This document shows, piece after piece, positions 8,053 through 16,741 of a DNA stretch of 64,000 nucleotides. The DNA is from an uncultured Bacilli bacterium (lineage in GTDB: Bacteria; Bacillota_I; Bacilli_A; RF39; UBA660): assembly GCA_934163035.1 (NCBI GenBank), contig CAKPJX010000002.1, positions 80,066 through 144,065 on the forward strand. The letters run 5' to 3'. Positions within the stretch are counted from its first letter, which is position 1; each line of letters starts with the position of its first letter. The notes under the pieces were generated by a model. That model did not search any database and was not told the origin of the DNA. It saw only the letters and a program-made list of their open reading frames with translations. Position numbers and translations under genes: made by a program.

Positions 8053-9283
8053 ATTCATATACACCAATAAAATATTTCTTTTTACCGCGTCTTATAACAA
8101 TATATTTACTATCGATACAAGAGTCTTTAGTAATAACAAATTCCAAGTCACTAACTTTCTCACCATTTAATGTAATAGAACCATTATTAACAAATTCCCT
8201 TGCCTCTCTCTTACTAGAACAAGCACCACTATTAACTAATAAATCTACTATATTTAAATCACTATTAATTTTAAATACATCTAAACCTTTAAATGCTATT
8301 TCTATATCTTTAGAAGTAAATGATTTAATATCTCCATTAAACAAAGCCTCACTTATTTTAACAGCGTTATCATAACCTTCTCTACCATGTAAATCAGTAA
8401 TAATACACTCAGCTAACTTTCTTTGAGCAATTCTTTTCTCTGGTGCCTTTTTATGTTCTTCCATTACAGAATCAATCACTTCAGGTGTTAAAAAAGTAAA
8501 TACTTTCAAGTACTCATATACTTTAGAATCATCTGTATTTATTAAATATTGGTATAATTCATAGCAAGATGTCTTATTTTCATCTAACCATAAAGCATTT
8601 CCTTCACTCTTACCAAACTTTTTACCAGTTGAATCTAATATTAATGGCATGGTAAATCCATATGCTTCTTTTCCAAGAATCTTTTTAATCAAATCAATTC
8701 CAGTAGTAATATTACCCCATTGATCTGATCCTTCTACTTGCATAGTACAACCCATTTTTTCATACATATTTAAAAAGTCATATCCTTGAATCAACATATA
8801 GCTAAATTCAGCATAAGTAATACCTGTATCTAATCTTCTTTGAATAATATCCTTACCTAACATATAATTAACATTAATATACTTTCCAATATCTCTTAAG
8901 AAATCCAAATATCCATAATCCTTAAACCAATCATAATTATTAACAAGCTTAGCCTTCCCATCAAATATCTTGTCAATTTGCTTATGAATACATTCAATAT
9001 TAGCTTCTAAAACTTCAATTGGCATAATTTCTCTTTCAGCAGTTGGTCTAGGATCTCCAATTCTACCAGTAGCACCACCACATAAAAGGATTGGATTATG
9101 TCCCATAAGCATTAATCTTTTCGCAGTAATTAATGAACTGTAATGTCCTAAATGTAGGCTATCAGCAGTTGGATCAGTTCCCCAATAAAAAGTAACTCCT
9201 CCAGCATTTATTTTATCCTCAATATCGCTTCCAGCAACATCTTTAACTAAACCTCTCCATTTTAATTCTTCCCAATTTGTCAT
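8051..9283 (-). CDS. tyrS: Tyrosyl-tRNA synthetase
   Basis: This class I synthetase charges tRNA-Tyr. The nucleotide-binding HLGH motif is at residues 44-47, within TDPTADSLHLGH, and the KMSKS loop appears as KFGKSEG. Downstream is the tyrosine/tRNA-binding region, and an S4-like RNA-binding domain ends the protein (SKREAREFVNNGSITLNG). Length (410) is normal. Its ATG overlaps the stop of the upstream CYTH gene (ATGA). An AGGAGGAAAG ribosome binding site lies within the end of that gene. Both genes are downstream of a T-box leader with a tyrosine specifier, so expression should rise when uncharged tRNA-Tyr accumulates. Confidence 0.97.
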   Translation of the reverse strand: MTNWEELKWRGLVKDVAGSDIEDKINAGGVTFYWGTDPTADSLHLGHYSSLITAKRLMLMGHNPILLCGGATGRIGDPRPTAEREIMPIEVLEANIECIHKQIDKIFDGKAKLVNNYDWFKDYGYLDFLRDIGKYINVNYMLGKDIIQRRLDTGITYAEFSYMLIQGYDFLNMYEKMGCTMQVEGSDQWGNITTGIDLIKKILGKEAYGFTMPLILDSTGKKFGKSEGNALWLDENKTSCYELYQYLINTDDSKVYEYLKVFTFLTPEVIDSVMEEHKKAPEKRIAQRKLAECIITDLHGREGYDNAVKISEALFNGDIKSFTSKDIEIAFKGLDVFKINSDLNIVDLLVNSGACSSKREAREFVNNGSITLNGEKVSDLEFVITKDSCIDSKYIVIRRGKKKYFIGVYE

Positions 9284-9825
9284 TTTCTTTCCTCCTCTAA
9301 CTTTAAATTGTATATTTCCTGAAGATTAAATCCATAATCTAAAAATATACCCTCTACATCTCTCGTAGTAGCATCTTCTCTCTTAAATCCCAAATATTCT
9401 AATGTATTAAAAACAGCCTCTTCACTAGGACCTTCTATTTCTAAATAATCAGGAATCTTAGGCCAAGAATCAATATCAATTTCAACACCATTCAAAATAT
9501 ATTGTCTACGTCTATTTTCTTGATAACCTCTAGGATTATAACCCAACTCTTTTAAGATAAGATTACATCGCTCAAAATTATCCACTTCAATTTCTAACTC
9601 TTGCGTACCATCAATGGAAGAAGATGTTAGATTCTTAATTGTCAACGTAGTCTTTTCACCATTAGTTCTAAGTCTAATCCATTTATTATCTTCTTTTGGA
9701 ATAAAATCATAAACAAAACGTCTTTGCATTAAATCCCATTGAAAAACAGCACTAGTCTTTTCCAACTTTTCAATCAATTCATCCCTATTAATATCTAGTA
9801 TTCTAACCTCATATTCAGTATGCAT
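9280..9825 (-). CDS. CYTH-domain protein (triphosphate tunnel fold)
   Basis: The protein starts with EYEVR, the ExExK-type signature of CYTH/triphosphate-tunnel enzymes. It has alternating charged strands expected of the tunnel (WIRLRTNG, TLTIKN, QELEIEVD, EIDIDSW, LEIEG), over 181 residues. Members include class IV adenylate cyclase (CyaB), thiamine triphosphatase and inorganic triphosphatase; the substrate cannot be read from sequence. The frame is open to 9858, but the ATG at 9825 follows an AGGAGG site and is chosen. It is the first gene behind the Tyr T-box and is coupled to tyrS by a 4-bp overlap. Confidence 0.82.
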   Translation of the reverse strand: MHTEYEVRILDINRDELIEKLEKTSAVFQWDLMQRRFVYDFIPKEDNKWIRLRTNGEKTTLTIKNLTSSSIDGTQELEIEVDNFERCNLILKELGYNPRGYQENRRRQYILNGVEIDIDSWPKIPDYLEIEGPSEEAVFNTLEYLGFKREDATTRDVEGIFLDYGFNLQEIYNLKLEEERK

Positions 9826-9842
9826 AAAACCTCCTAACAAAT

Positions 9843-10042
9843 AAAAACGAACAATCATCCAAAGGACGAATTGTTCGTGGTACCACCTTATTTCGTGTAT
9901 AAATACACCTCAATATCTTAACGCGATAAACGACTTTTCTCATAGCAATGTAATTCAAAATTAATTTGTATTAGTTTCCACCAACCACTAACTCTCTAAA
10001 AGCAAATTTAATTTCTACTAATTTACTAATCATCAAAAATAT
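9843..10042 (-). promoter_or_regulatory. T-box leader with tyrosine specifier
   Basis: The T-box core AAGGTGGTACCACG is present on the minus strand, followed by a 9-bp terminator stem (ACGAACAAT with ATTGTTCGT) and a T-run. Stem I elements AGAGAG and GGTTGGTGGAA are upstream. The specifier-loop pattern GAA-n-codon-A reads GAA T TAC A, placing a TAC (Tyr) specifier at 9952-9950. It therefore senses uncharged tRNA-Tyr, in agreement with the downstream tyrS. Confidence 0.93.
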
Positions 10043-10048
10043 AATTAT

Positions 10049-10076
10049 ATTTTAACACAAATATTTAAATAGTCAA
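10049..10076 (-). promoter_or_regulatory. Promoter of the Tyr T-box operon
   Basis: TTGACT (10076-10071), a 16-bp spacer and TAAAAT (10054-10049) on the minus strand lie just upstream of the T-box stem I. Confidence 0.7.
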
Positions 10077-10094
10077 ATATTTTGATAGATATCA

Positions 10095-10122
10095 TAAATA
10101 AAAAGGATGACTAAATCACCCT
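10095..10122 (-). terminator. Terminator of the trmB-ytxH operon
   Basis: On the minus strand a 7-bp stem with one G-U pair (AGGGTGA with TCATCCT) is followed by TTTTTATTT. It lies right after the YtxH-like stop. Confidence 0.8.
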
Positions 10123-10127
10123 AATAA

Positions 10128-10532
10128 TTACTTAGTATTTTCTAATTTTCTTAAAACTTCCTTAGTAACATCAATTGCTTTTTCTCTAACTTCCATAGCT
10201 GCCTTTTTAAGTACAGGTGTACCTTTTTCAACAGCTAAGTCAACTAAATCTTGAGCTTTTTCTTTTAAATCTTCTGCTTTTTCTTTAGCAATTTCTAATA
10301 CTTTTTCTCTATCTAAGTCAGCTAACTCTTTTTTAATGTCTTTAACTTTCTGATCAAACTCACGTTTAATATCAGCTGCATCAATATCTTTTACTTTATC
10401 TACTAAATATTCTAACCTTTCCTTTAATATAGCTCTTGTTTCACTCCCCTTTTTTGGAGCAAATAGTATACCAAGACCTGCTCCTACAGCAGCTCCTGCT
10501 ATAAACTTTCCTAAACCACTTTTTTTACTCAT
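10128..10532 (-). CDS. YtxH-like protein
   Basis: A 134-residue protein whose N-terminus (GKFIAGAAVGAGLGILFAP, then KKG) is the hallmark of YtxH/Gvp-like proteins: a short glycine-rich hydrophobic segment and the LFAPKKGxETR motif. A long amphipathic charged helix follows (about residues 30-130). Function is unknown; Bacillus YtxH belongs to a general-stress operon. The frame opens at 10580. The ATG at 10532, giving MSKKSGLGK, is chosen as the family-like start; an ATG at 10541 is also possible. It overlaps the upstream DUF948-type gene by 8 bp, the same pairing as ytxG-ytxH in Bacillus. Confidence 0.8.
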   Translation of the reverse strand: MSKKSGLGKFIAGAAVGAGLGILFAPKKGSETRAILKERLEYLVDKVKDIDAADIKREFDQKVKDIKKELADLDREKVLEIAKEKAEDLKEKAQDLVDLAVEKGTPVLKKAAMEVREKAIDVTKEVLRKLENTK

Positions 10533-10815
10533 AAATATCATCGTCCTTTCTCTTTTTTTTCTTAAATATCTTATAAACAAGGCCTGCTACATTACTAGTA
10601 ATAGATTCACTAAATGAAGCAATACTATCTGTTATTTTATCAATAAGTGAGAACACATTATTTAAAGAATTAACCTTCTGATCAATATTATCAACAACAC
10701 GTTCTAACTTATCTAATGTAGAAATAAGTCTTATTCCTAAAATAATTAATACTATTAATAATATGATACCAAGTATATATAATAATACAGGTAAAAGTAA
10801 ATTTAGATCTTCCAT
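10525..10815 (-). CDS. Small membrane protein, DUF948/YtxG-like
   Basis: A 96-residue protein with one N-terminal membrane helix (about residues 8-30), then a heptad-like helix (LDKLERVVDNIDQKVNSL) and a lysine-rich end. Size, topology and its place directly before a YtxH-like gene match YtxG/DUF948 proteins. That context carries most of the assignment, because the sequence itself is of low complexity. It is fourth in the trmB-lipoprotein-acidic protein-YtxG-YtxH run, with gaps of 8 bp upstream and an overlap downstream. Confidence 0.68.
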   Translation of the reverse strand: MEDLNLLLPVLLYILGIILLIVLIILGIRLISTLDKLERVVDNIDQKVNSLNNVFSLIDKITDSIASFSESITSNVAGLVYKIFKKKKRKDDDIYE

Positions 10816-10823
10816 TAGTCCTC

Positions 10824-11960
10824 CTATTCTTCTTCTTTATACATAGAATCAATTAAATCAAATAAATTGTCATCATCATCATTTTTTTTAATTTCTTCTT
10901 TTGTATCCTTTTCTTCTTTTTCTTTCTTTGACAAGTCATCAACATTATTAAGCTTTTTTTCTGATGAACTATCAACATTATTAGGCTTTTTTTCTGATGA
11001 ACTATCAACATTATCAGTCTTTTCTTGTTTTAACTCTTCATAATTATCTTTTACTCTTCTACCAGTAGCCTTTTTAGTAGCATCAACATAATCAACATTA
11101 TATTCAAGTCCTAAATCCTGAAAATATTCTAAAGCATCACCCATAGTTACCTCTTTAACAGATGGCTTTTTATCATCAGATGTTAAGTCAACTAATAAAT
11201 TATCTTTTTCTATCTCAAATGTTGGCTTATTATCAGGAGTCTCATCAAATGAAACTTCTTCTATTTCATCTTCTAACTTACCATAAGCTTTGTTTCTAAC
11301 TTCATCAACATTAAGCTTTTCTCTTGAATAACTACTACTAAGTCTTACCTCTTTCCTAGTAACAATTTCTTCTTTCTTATAGTTCTTATCAAGAATACCA
11401 TATATAGGAGAAATAATTGGAGAAGGCTTAAAATAACCTCTTTCATCTTTTCTCTCATAAACTCCATATTGATGAACATTAACTTTAGGTGTCTCATCTA
11501 AGCCATAAGGCATCTTCTTCTTTTCCTCTTTCTTTGATCCCTGATAAAGATTAGAACTAGAATTAGAACCATTGTAATAATTAGAATAATTGTCAGTATT
11601 ATTATCTTTTTCAATAACCTTTACAATCTTTGGCTCAACATCCTCATATGCATAATCATCACTTTTAAAATCATTATCATCCATAATTTTAAAGCTGTTA
11701 TCTTTTTTCTCTTCTACAGACTCTTCCAAAACTTCTTCTTCATAATCATTAACATCATCATTATCACTATAAACCTCTGTCTTTTCAGGTAATATAATCT
11801 TTTTAGCAATAGGTTTTTCTTCTACTTGAGAAGAAGTATCAGGCTTACTTGCCTTTTTAAATCTATTCTTTTCTTTCTTTAACTTTGCTTTAGGCTTTTC
11901 TTCAACTTCAACATATTCCTCTTCAAATAAAGCATTTTTAAGTTTATCAAATATACCCAT
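10824..11960 (-). CDS. Acidic low-complexity protein with one conserved-looking block
   Basis: Not a family I can name. The 378-residue protein starts MGIFDKLKNALF, an amphipathic helix that could bind membrane. It is rich in D, E, K, S and N and probably mostly disordered. One block stands out as ordered: a hydrophobic proline-rich run near residue 185 (KPSPIISPIYGILDKNY). A second short ordered stretch is near 280 (TMGDALEYFQDLGLEY). A 33-bp tandem repeat encodes NVDSSSEKK units near the C-terminus. The frame opens at a GTG inside the ribosome binding site, so the ATG at 11960 is chosen. An adaptor in cell division or envelope work is a guess. Confidence 0.6.
   Translation of the reverse strand: MGIFDKLKNALFEEEYVEVEEKPKAKLKKEKNRFKKASKPDTSSQVEEKPIAKKIILPEKTEVYSDNDDVNDYEEEVLEESVEEKKDNSFKIMDDNDFKSDDYAYEDVEPKIVKVIEKDNNTDNYSNYYNGSNSSSNLYQGSKKEEKKKMPYGLDETPKVNVHQYGVYERKDERGYFKPSPIISPIYGILDKNYKKEEIVTRKEVRLSSSYSREKLNVDEVRNKAYGKLEDEIEEVSFDETPDNKPTFEIEKDNLLVDLTSDDKKPSVKEVTMGDALEYFQDLGLEYNVDYVDATKKATGRRVKDNYEELKQEKTDNVDSSSEKKPNNVDSSSEKKLNNVDDLSKKEKEEKDTKEEIKKNDDDDNLFDLIDSMYKEEE
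10941..11017 (-). repeat. 33-bp tandem repeat inside the acidic protein gene
   Basis: Two copies of 33 bp (10941-10973 and 10974-11006) differ at a single base, and a third partial copy follows. They encode an 11-residue unit with NVDSSSEKK and stay in frame, so copy number can change without breaking the gene. Confidence 0.85.
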
Positions 11961-11980
11961 AGAGTTCACCTCACAAAAAA

Positions 11981-12643
11981 TTAATCATCATTAATATCAA
12001 TATTATCTTGATCCCTAGCCTTACTAAATTCTGGATCGTACTTACTAACAACTTCCAAAAAATCTTCTTGCGATGATTCCGTCTCAAATAATGTATAGTT
12101 TTCCTCTTTATAACTTAAAACATTATCACCAATTAAACTCTCTAGAACCTTATCATTAAACTTTATTGATCTTAAAATATAACTCATATTATTAACAACA
12201 CTACCTAAATCACTCTTTGAAGCATAAGCCTCTAATCTAGCATAGTTAAAAATCATTTTAATATAGTAATTATCTTTACCTGACGATAAAACTTGAATAT
12301 AGCCCTTCTTCTTATTATAATTCAATTCCTTATAATAGTAAGAATCATTATCTTTTGAAAAATCTATATCAACTTTATGATAATAACTAATTGCATCAAC
12401 ATACAAATAATATTTATTATTATTTTTATCTTTAAGTAAAGCATTATACTCATCTTTATTTAAGAATTCAAGTCCATTAGGAACATAGTACTTATATCCA
12501 TCAAAATTAACATTATAAGCCTTTTGCTTATCAGAAAGTATAATATCAATACTTTCATCCAACGTCTTATTATCTAGTCTTGTAACACTACATCCCGTTA
12601 TAAAAACAAGTAGCACTGAGAGTAAAATAACTGTCCTCTTCAT
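11981..12643 (-). CDS. Putative lipoprotein of unknown function
   Basis: The N-terminus MKRTVILLSVLLVFITGC is a signal peptide ending in a lipobox with Cys18, so the mature protein should be lipid-anchored outside the membrane. The remaining roughly 200 residues are rich in Y, N, D and K and resemble no family I recognise. It lies between trmB (72 bp upstream) and the acidic protein (20 bp downstream) in one operon with the YtxG/YtxH pair. The start is preceded by a weak AGGTGAAT site. Confidence 0.7.
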   Translation of the reverse strand: MKRTVILLSVLLVFITGCSVTRLDNKTLDESIDIILSDKQKAYNVNFDGYKYYVPNGLEFLNKDEYNALLKDKNNNKYYLYVDAISYYHKVDIDFSKDNDSYYYKELNYNKKKGYIQVLSSGKDNYYIKMIFNYARLEAYASKSDLGSVVNNMSYILRSIKFNDKVLESLIGDNVLSYKEENYTLFETESSQEDFLEVVSKYDPEFSKARDQDNIDINDD

Positions 12644-12715
12644 AATTCACCTACTCTTAATACATTATACCAAATTTTTAATAAATGTAAAAATTTTTTT
12701 TAAATATTTACTCTT

Positions 12716-13351
12716 TTAGACACTTTCTTTAAAAGCCTCAACAGAATAAATATTCATTCCCTGATTAGAAAATTTATCTTCATATTCTGTTGTTATAAGG
12801 TCCTCATCTTCTACAGCATGTAAATCAAAACTAATATTTTTTAATATATAACCATGTTCACTAAAGCTTTCTAGTGAATAAATAAACAAATCCCTATTAT
12901 CAGTTCTCATAAATATATTTTCATCTTTTCTAAAAATACTATCATATTTATTAAGAAATATCTTACTAGAAAGCCTTCTTAAACTATGTCGAACTTTAGG
13001 CCAAGGATCAGAAAAGTTTAAATATATTCTATCAATCTCCTTAGAAAAAACTTGATCAATCTCTAAAGCATCCATTCTAACAATCAACAAATTAGAAAGA
13101 TTATCTGGTATTTTAACTAAACATTTACAAACAACACTATCATATTTTTCTATGCCAATAAAATTAATATCTGGATATTTTAATGCATTTTCTATAATAA
13201 ATTTACCCTTTCCCATACCAATCTCTATAAATATTGGGTTATTGTTTTTAAATAGATTACTCCAACTACCCTTATATTGTTTAGGATTTTTAACTAAGTA
13301 TGAAGAACTATTTAATATTTCTTCTTTATTTTTAATATTTCTAAGTCTCAT
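12716..13351 (-). CDS. trmB: tRNA (guanine-N7-)-methyltransferase TrmB
   Basis: TrmB makes m7G46 in tRNA using S-adenosylmethionine. The SAM-binding motif IEIGMGKGKF is near residue 42 and the family signature YLNFSDPWPK is near 112-121, followed by a basic RR. Length (211) is normal. It is first in the minus-strand operon that continues through the lipoprotein to the YtxH-like gene, behind a good sigma-A promoter. Confidence 0.95.
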   Translation of the reverse strand: MRLRNIKNKEEILNSSSYLVKNPKQYKGSWSNLFKNNNPIFIEIGMGKGKFIIENALKYPDINFIGIEKYDSVVCKCLVKIPDNLSNLLIVRMDALEIDQVFSKEIDRIYLNFSDPWPKVRHSLRRLSSKIFLNKYDSIFRKDENIFMRTDNRDLFIYSLESFSEHGYILKNISFDLHAVEDEDLITTEYEDKFSNQGMNIYSVEAFKESV

Positions 13352-13382
13352 AAACTACCTCTTTTCAAGAATTCATAATTAA

Positions 13383-13411
13383 ATTATAACAAATAAACAA
13401 ATTATCACCAA
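13383..13411 (-). promoter_or_regulatory. trmB operon promoter
   Basis: TTGGTG (13411-13406), a 17-bp spacer and TATAAT (13388-13383) on the minus strand lie about 30 bp upstream of the trmB ATG. Confidence 0.75.
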
Positions 13412-13455
13412 ATTAATTTTATTGAATATAATAAAATGAAAGATAGGTGGATAAT

Positions 13456-13647
13456 ATGAATAATATGCCAATACCATATATGTATCCATTTCCAAATCCA
13501 AATTATCAAATGCCATCATGTCAAAATCAAGATGAGTTAAAAAAGCTAAAATATGAGATAGATAGATTAAAAGAAAGGGTACAAATACTAGAAGAAAAAG
13601 GTAAAAGCAATTATCTAAAAAAAGAAGAAGGCATGTATATAATGTAA
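13456..13647 (+). CDS. Small Pro/Asn/Tyr-rich protein with a coiled coil
   Basis: A 63-residue protein, not a family I can name. The first 25 residues are rich in M, P, N, Y and F (PIPYMYPFPNPNYQMP), a composition seen in small spore-coat and surface proteins. Then comes a heptad-like helix (LKKLKYEIDRLKERVQILEE). The frame is open to a GTG at 13447, but AGGTGG lies there and the ATG at 13456 is correctly spaced. It is single, between its own start region and a strong terminator. Given the spore genes elsewhere, a coat-associated role is an inference only. Confidence 0.6.
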   Translation: MNNMPIPYMYPFPNPNYQMPSCQNQDELKKLKYEIDRLKERVQILEEKGKSNYLKKEEGMYIM

Positions 13648-13649
13648 CT

Positions 13650-13681
13650 AGTAAAATAAATAAAATATTTTACTTTTTTTT
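13650..13681 (+). terminator. Terminator after the 63-residue gene
   Basis: A 9-bp perfect stem (13650-13658 with 13666-13674) is followed by an eight-T run. Confidence 0.85.
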
Positions 13682-13707
13682 TGAAAATCAGTACTTTGTG
13701 ATATACT
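13681..13707 (+). promoter_or_regulatory. Possible promoter of the first FemABX gene
   Basis: TTGAAA (13681-13686) and TATACT (13702-13707) are only 15 bp apart, which is short for sigma-A. It is reported because the gene follows a terminator and needs a promoter here. Confidence 0.4.
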
Positions 13708-13732
13708 AAGATATAGAGAAGGAGAGTTAAAA

Positions 13733-15046
13733 ATGTTTACACTAAAAAGACTAGATAAAACAACATACGACGAATTTGTTGCAAATAATAATAAGGCACA
13801 TTTTCTTCAATCATATAGTTGGGGAGAATTTTCAAAAATAAAAAAGCACCTAACACCATATTACTTAGGATTAATAGATGACAACAATATTGTAGGTGCA
13901 ACTCTATTATTGCAGAAACATCTCCCACTAAATTATAGCTATTTTTATGCTCCACGCGGCTTTATTATAGATTATAATGACGAAAACCTAGTAAAAGAAA
14001 TGACAAAAAGAGTTACAGAATTTGCTAAAAAGAAAAAAGGTATCTTCGTAAAAATAGACCCTGATATTGTTATAAAAGACTATAACTATCTAAATGAAGA
14101 ACAAAAAACATTCTATGACAAAGATAAAGTTTATAATATGCTTAAAAAGATAGGCTTTAAACACTTAGGCTTTACTAAAAATTTCGAAACAAATCAACCA
14201 AGATATTCTTTTAGAATTGATTTAACACAACCACTTTCCGAAATAGAAAATCACTTTTCAAAAACAACAAAACAGCGTATTGCCAAATCACAAAAACTAG
14301 AAACAGAAGTAGCAATAGGAACTGAAAAAGATATAAAAGAATTTTATCACTTAATGCAATTAACAGAAGCCAGAAAAGACTTTATCTCATATAATGAAGA
14401 TTACTATGAAACATTGTATGAAGTCTTTAATGGAAATAAAAATACAAGTGCTATACTCTTCCTAGGTAAAATACACTTAGGTAAAACCATCAAAGCCCTA
14501 GAAAAAAATTTAAAAAAGATAACTGATCAAATATCTATAATGCCAATTGATAATTTAAGTAAAAGCTCAAAAGTAAAGCTAAAAGAGTTAACTAACCAGA
14601 AAGAAACAATAAAAAAAGAATTAGAAAAATTCAAAAAGTATAAACAAGAGTACGGTAATGATATTACATTAAACGCCCATATGATTGTAACATATAAAGA
14701 TAAAGCTTGGGTCTTATATGCAGGAAATCACAATATACTAAGTGAAACATATACAAATTACAATACATATTATAATCACATAAAATACTGTAAAGAAAAA
14801 GGCATAACAATGTATGATCAATTTGGTACAATTGGTGACTTATCAAAAGACAACCCTATATTAAGTCTTCATGAATTTAAAAAGAAATTCGGCGGAGATT
14901 ACGTAGAATTTTTAGGTGAATGGGATTATATACTTAATAAACCAATGTACTTTATATTTACAAAATTAGTACCAACATATCGAAAAATAATAAAGAAAAG
15001 AAGTAAAAACAAATTAAAAAAAGAACTAGAAAATAAAAAAAATTAA
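13733..15046 (+). CDS. FemABX-family peptidyltransferase (interpeptide bridge)
   Basis: A 437-residue FemABX protein. These cytoplasmic enzymes use aminoacyl-tRNA to add amino acids to the lysine side chain of lipid II, forming interpeptide bridges. The N-terminal GNAT-like lobe has the usual LQSYSWGEFSK and FYAPRGFIIDY motifs. A coiled-coil arm interrupts the second lobe (about residues 245-305, KALEKNLKKITDQIS), and the C-terminal half has the YDQFGTIG and FKKKFGG signatures. A paralogue is at 62218-63453; the two may add successive residues. It is monocistronic with an AAGGAGAG ribosome binding site. Which amino acid it adds cannot be read from sequence. Confidence 0.9.
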   Translation: MFTLKRLDKTTYDEFVANNNKAHFLQSYSWGEFSKIKKHLTPYYLGLIDDNNIVGATLLLQKHLPLNYSYFYAPRGFIIDYNDENLVKEMTKRVTEFAKKKKGIFVKIDPDIVIKDYNYLNEEQKTFYDKDKVYNMLKKIGFKHLGFTKNFETNQPRYSFRIDLTQPLSEIENHFSKTTKQRIAKSQKLETEVAIGTEKDIKEFYHLMQLTEARKDFISYNEDYYETLYEVFNGNKNTSAILFLGKIHLGKTIKALEKNLKKITDQISIMPIDNLSKSSKVKLKELTNQKETIKKELEKFKKYKQEYGNDITLNAHMIVTYKDKAWVLYAGNHNILSETYTNYNTYYNHIKYCKEKGITMYDQFGTIGDLSKDNPILSLHEFKKKFGGDYVEFLGEWDYILNKPMYFIFTKLVPTYRKIIKKRSKNKLKKELENKKN

Positions 15047-15068
15047 GGAGACGCAACTATCTCCTTTT
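15045..15068 (+). terminator. Weak terminator after the first FemABX gene
   Basis: A 7-bp stem (AAGGAGA with TCTCCTT) overlaps the stop codon. The T-run that follows is short. Confidence 0.55.
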
Positions 15069-15091
15069 ATAATACATAAAAAAGCATAACA

Positions 15092-16693
15092 TCATCTACT
15101 TTTTATACTAACACTTTTAAATAATTTAAATCTTTTAGCAAGAAGAAAATAAAGTATTAAATAAATTAAAAGATAGAATAAAGTTACTATAAGATTTACA
15201 ATAAAACCGCTATTATTAATAGGTACAACTAACTTTATCACAAAAAGTATTACAAAGATTGCTAAAACAACACAAAAAGTATCTATAAGACTCTTAATAA
15301 AACTTTCAAAATTAACATTATATTTAATATACAAAATTATAAAACAAATAATAGTAGAGATCAAATAACCAATAATACTAGCTGTAATAGAGCCATAATA
15401 AGCAGGTAAGCCCATCTTATAGAAAGCATTAATAAGGCTAGTATTTAAAAGTATTTTTAACAGTAAACCAATACCCAAACTATATAAAACAACTTTTTGA
15501 TCCTTAAAAGAACGAATAATTGAAAAAATCATAGTAGAAACAGCCATAATAAATCCTAGAAAGATAGAATAAGAAAGGACACTAGGACCATATTTATCTA
15601 CACCAAAAAGCATCTTCCAAATAGGAACAGACAAAAAGCTAACAATAAAAGCAATTGGGACTATTACTATTAAAAGTAGGCTTAAGGCTTGATTAATTCT
15701 ATAATTAATATCCTTCTTATCATTGTTAGTAATACTTTTAGATAATCCATCAGCTAAACTATTAAAAATCTCTATTGCTATTGCTACCAACATACAATTA
15801 AATTTATTGGTCCATATAGTAATCATACCAATTACACCTTCAGCATCACTAACACTAAAGTGTGCATATTTTACTAATGATTTAACTACTGTTACTATAT
15901 CTATAAAACCATATAATGCTCTAATTAAATCACTAATTACTAAAAACGACATATAAAACATTATTTTTTTAACAATAGTTTTAGAAGAAACTAAAGGCTC
16001 AACAACTTTTCTAATTTTTGTATTAAATTTATTTTTATTAATACGTAACTTTACAAATAAATATATATATGAACATAACGGCCCTAAAAACACACCAATT
16101 AAAGCAAAACATGAAACCCATACTAATGGTAGTCTAAATACTTTATTTGCTAATAAACTTAAAATTATAGAAATAAGAGCTCTAGCAATAAGTTCAATGC
16201 TATTTGATACAGAAGCCATATTAGTTATTCTATGACCATCAAAATAACCTCTATATACACTCAAAAGAGGTATAATTAAAAATGATATAGAAACCATCCT
16301 AATGACAAGTGTAATATCATTAAAAGAATTACCACCAGTAATATCTCCAATTATCATTCTAGCAAACACAGGGGCAAGTAAAAAGGTAAATATAAATGAA
16401 ATTGCACCTAATCCTACAAAAATATATTTAGCCAGTAAAAAACTTCTTTTCTTTACATTATTATATCCTAAAGCCTGATATGAAGAAGTAGTCTTAGAAA
16501 TTGAAAAAACTACTGGTAAAGATAAAAATGACATAAAAATAGTATATATAACGTATGCATATCCATATAATGCTCCACCCTTATTACCAATAATATGATA
16601 AAGAGGCACTATATACAAAAAATCAATTATTTTAGCTATCACAACAGCAATTGATAAAATCAAAGCATTAGATAAAATTTTACTACTATTCAT
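15092..16693 (-). CDS. SpoVB/MurJ-type flippase (MOP superfamily), paralogue 1
   Basis: A 533-residue polytopic membrane protein with about 14 hydrophobic segments. It shares with the SpoVB/YtgP branch of the MviN/MurJ group the motif PLYHIIGNKGGALYGYAY near the first helices and RGYFDGH in the middle. The family flips lipid-linked cell-wall precursors such as lipid II. It is a clear relative of the protein at 22675-24300, with which it shares IIGNKGGALY and ITGGN/VKGGN. It could serve vegetative or spore-cortex peptidoglycan; both roles exist in the family. Confidence 0.85.
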   Translation of the reverse strand: MNSSKILSNALILSIAVVIAKIIDFLYIVPLYHIIGNKGGALYGYAYVIYTIFMSFLSLPVVFSISKTTSSYQALGYNNVKKRSFLLAKYIFVGLGAISFIFTFLLAPVFARMIIGDITGGNSFNDITLVIRMVSISFLIIPLLSVYRGYFDGHRITNMASVSNSIELIARALISIILSLLANKVFRLPLVWVSCFALIGVFLGPLCSYIYLFVKLRINKNKFNTKIRKVVEPLVSSKTIVKKIMFYMSFLVISDLIRALYGFIDIVTVVKSLVKYAHFSVSDAEGVIGMITIWTNKFNCMLVAIAIEIFNSLADGLSKSITNNDKKDINYRINQALSLLLIVIVPIAFIVSFLSVPIWKMLFGVDKYGPSVLSYSIFLGFIMAVSTMIFSIIRSFKDQKVVLYSLGIGLLLKILLNTSLINAFYKMGLPAYYGSITASIIGYLISTIICFIILYIKYNVNFESFIKSLIDTFCVVLAIFVILFVIKLVVPINNSGFIVNLIVTLFYLLIYLILYFLLAKRFKLFKSVSIKSR

Positions 16694-16741
16694 AATTTAT
16701 CCTCCACCACCATGATAACATAAAAAATAATAATATGCTAA

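Noticed and set aside
10941..11017. Possible CRISPR-like repeat
   Set aside because: Units are tandem with no spacers and encode protein in frame.
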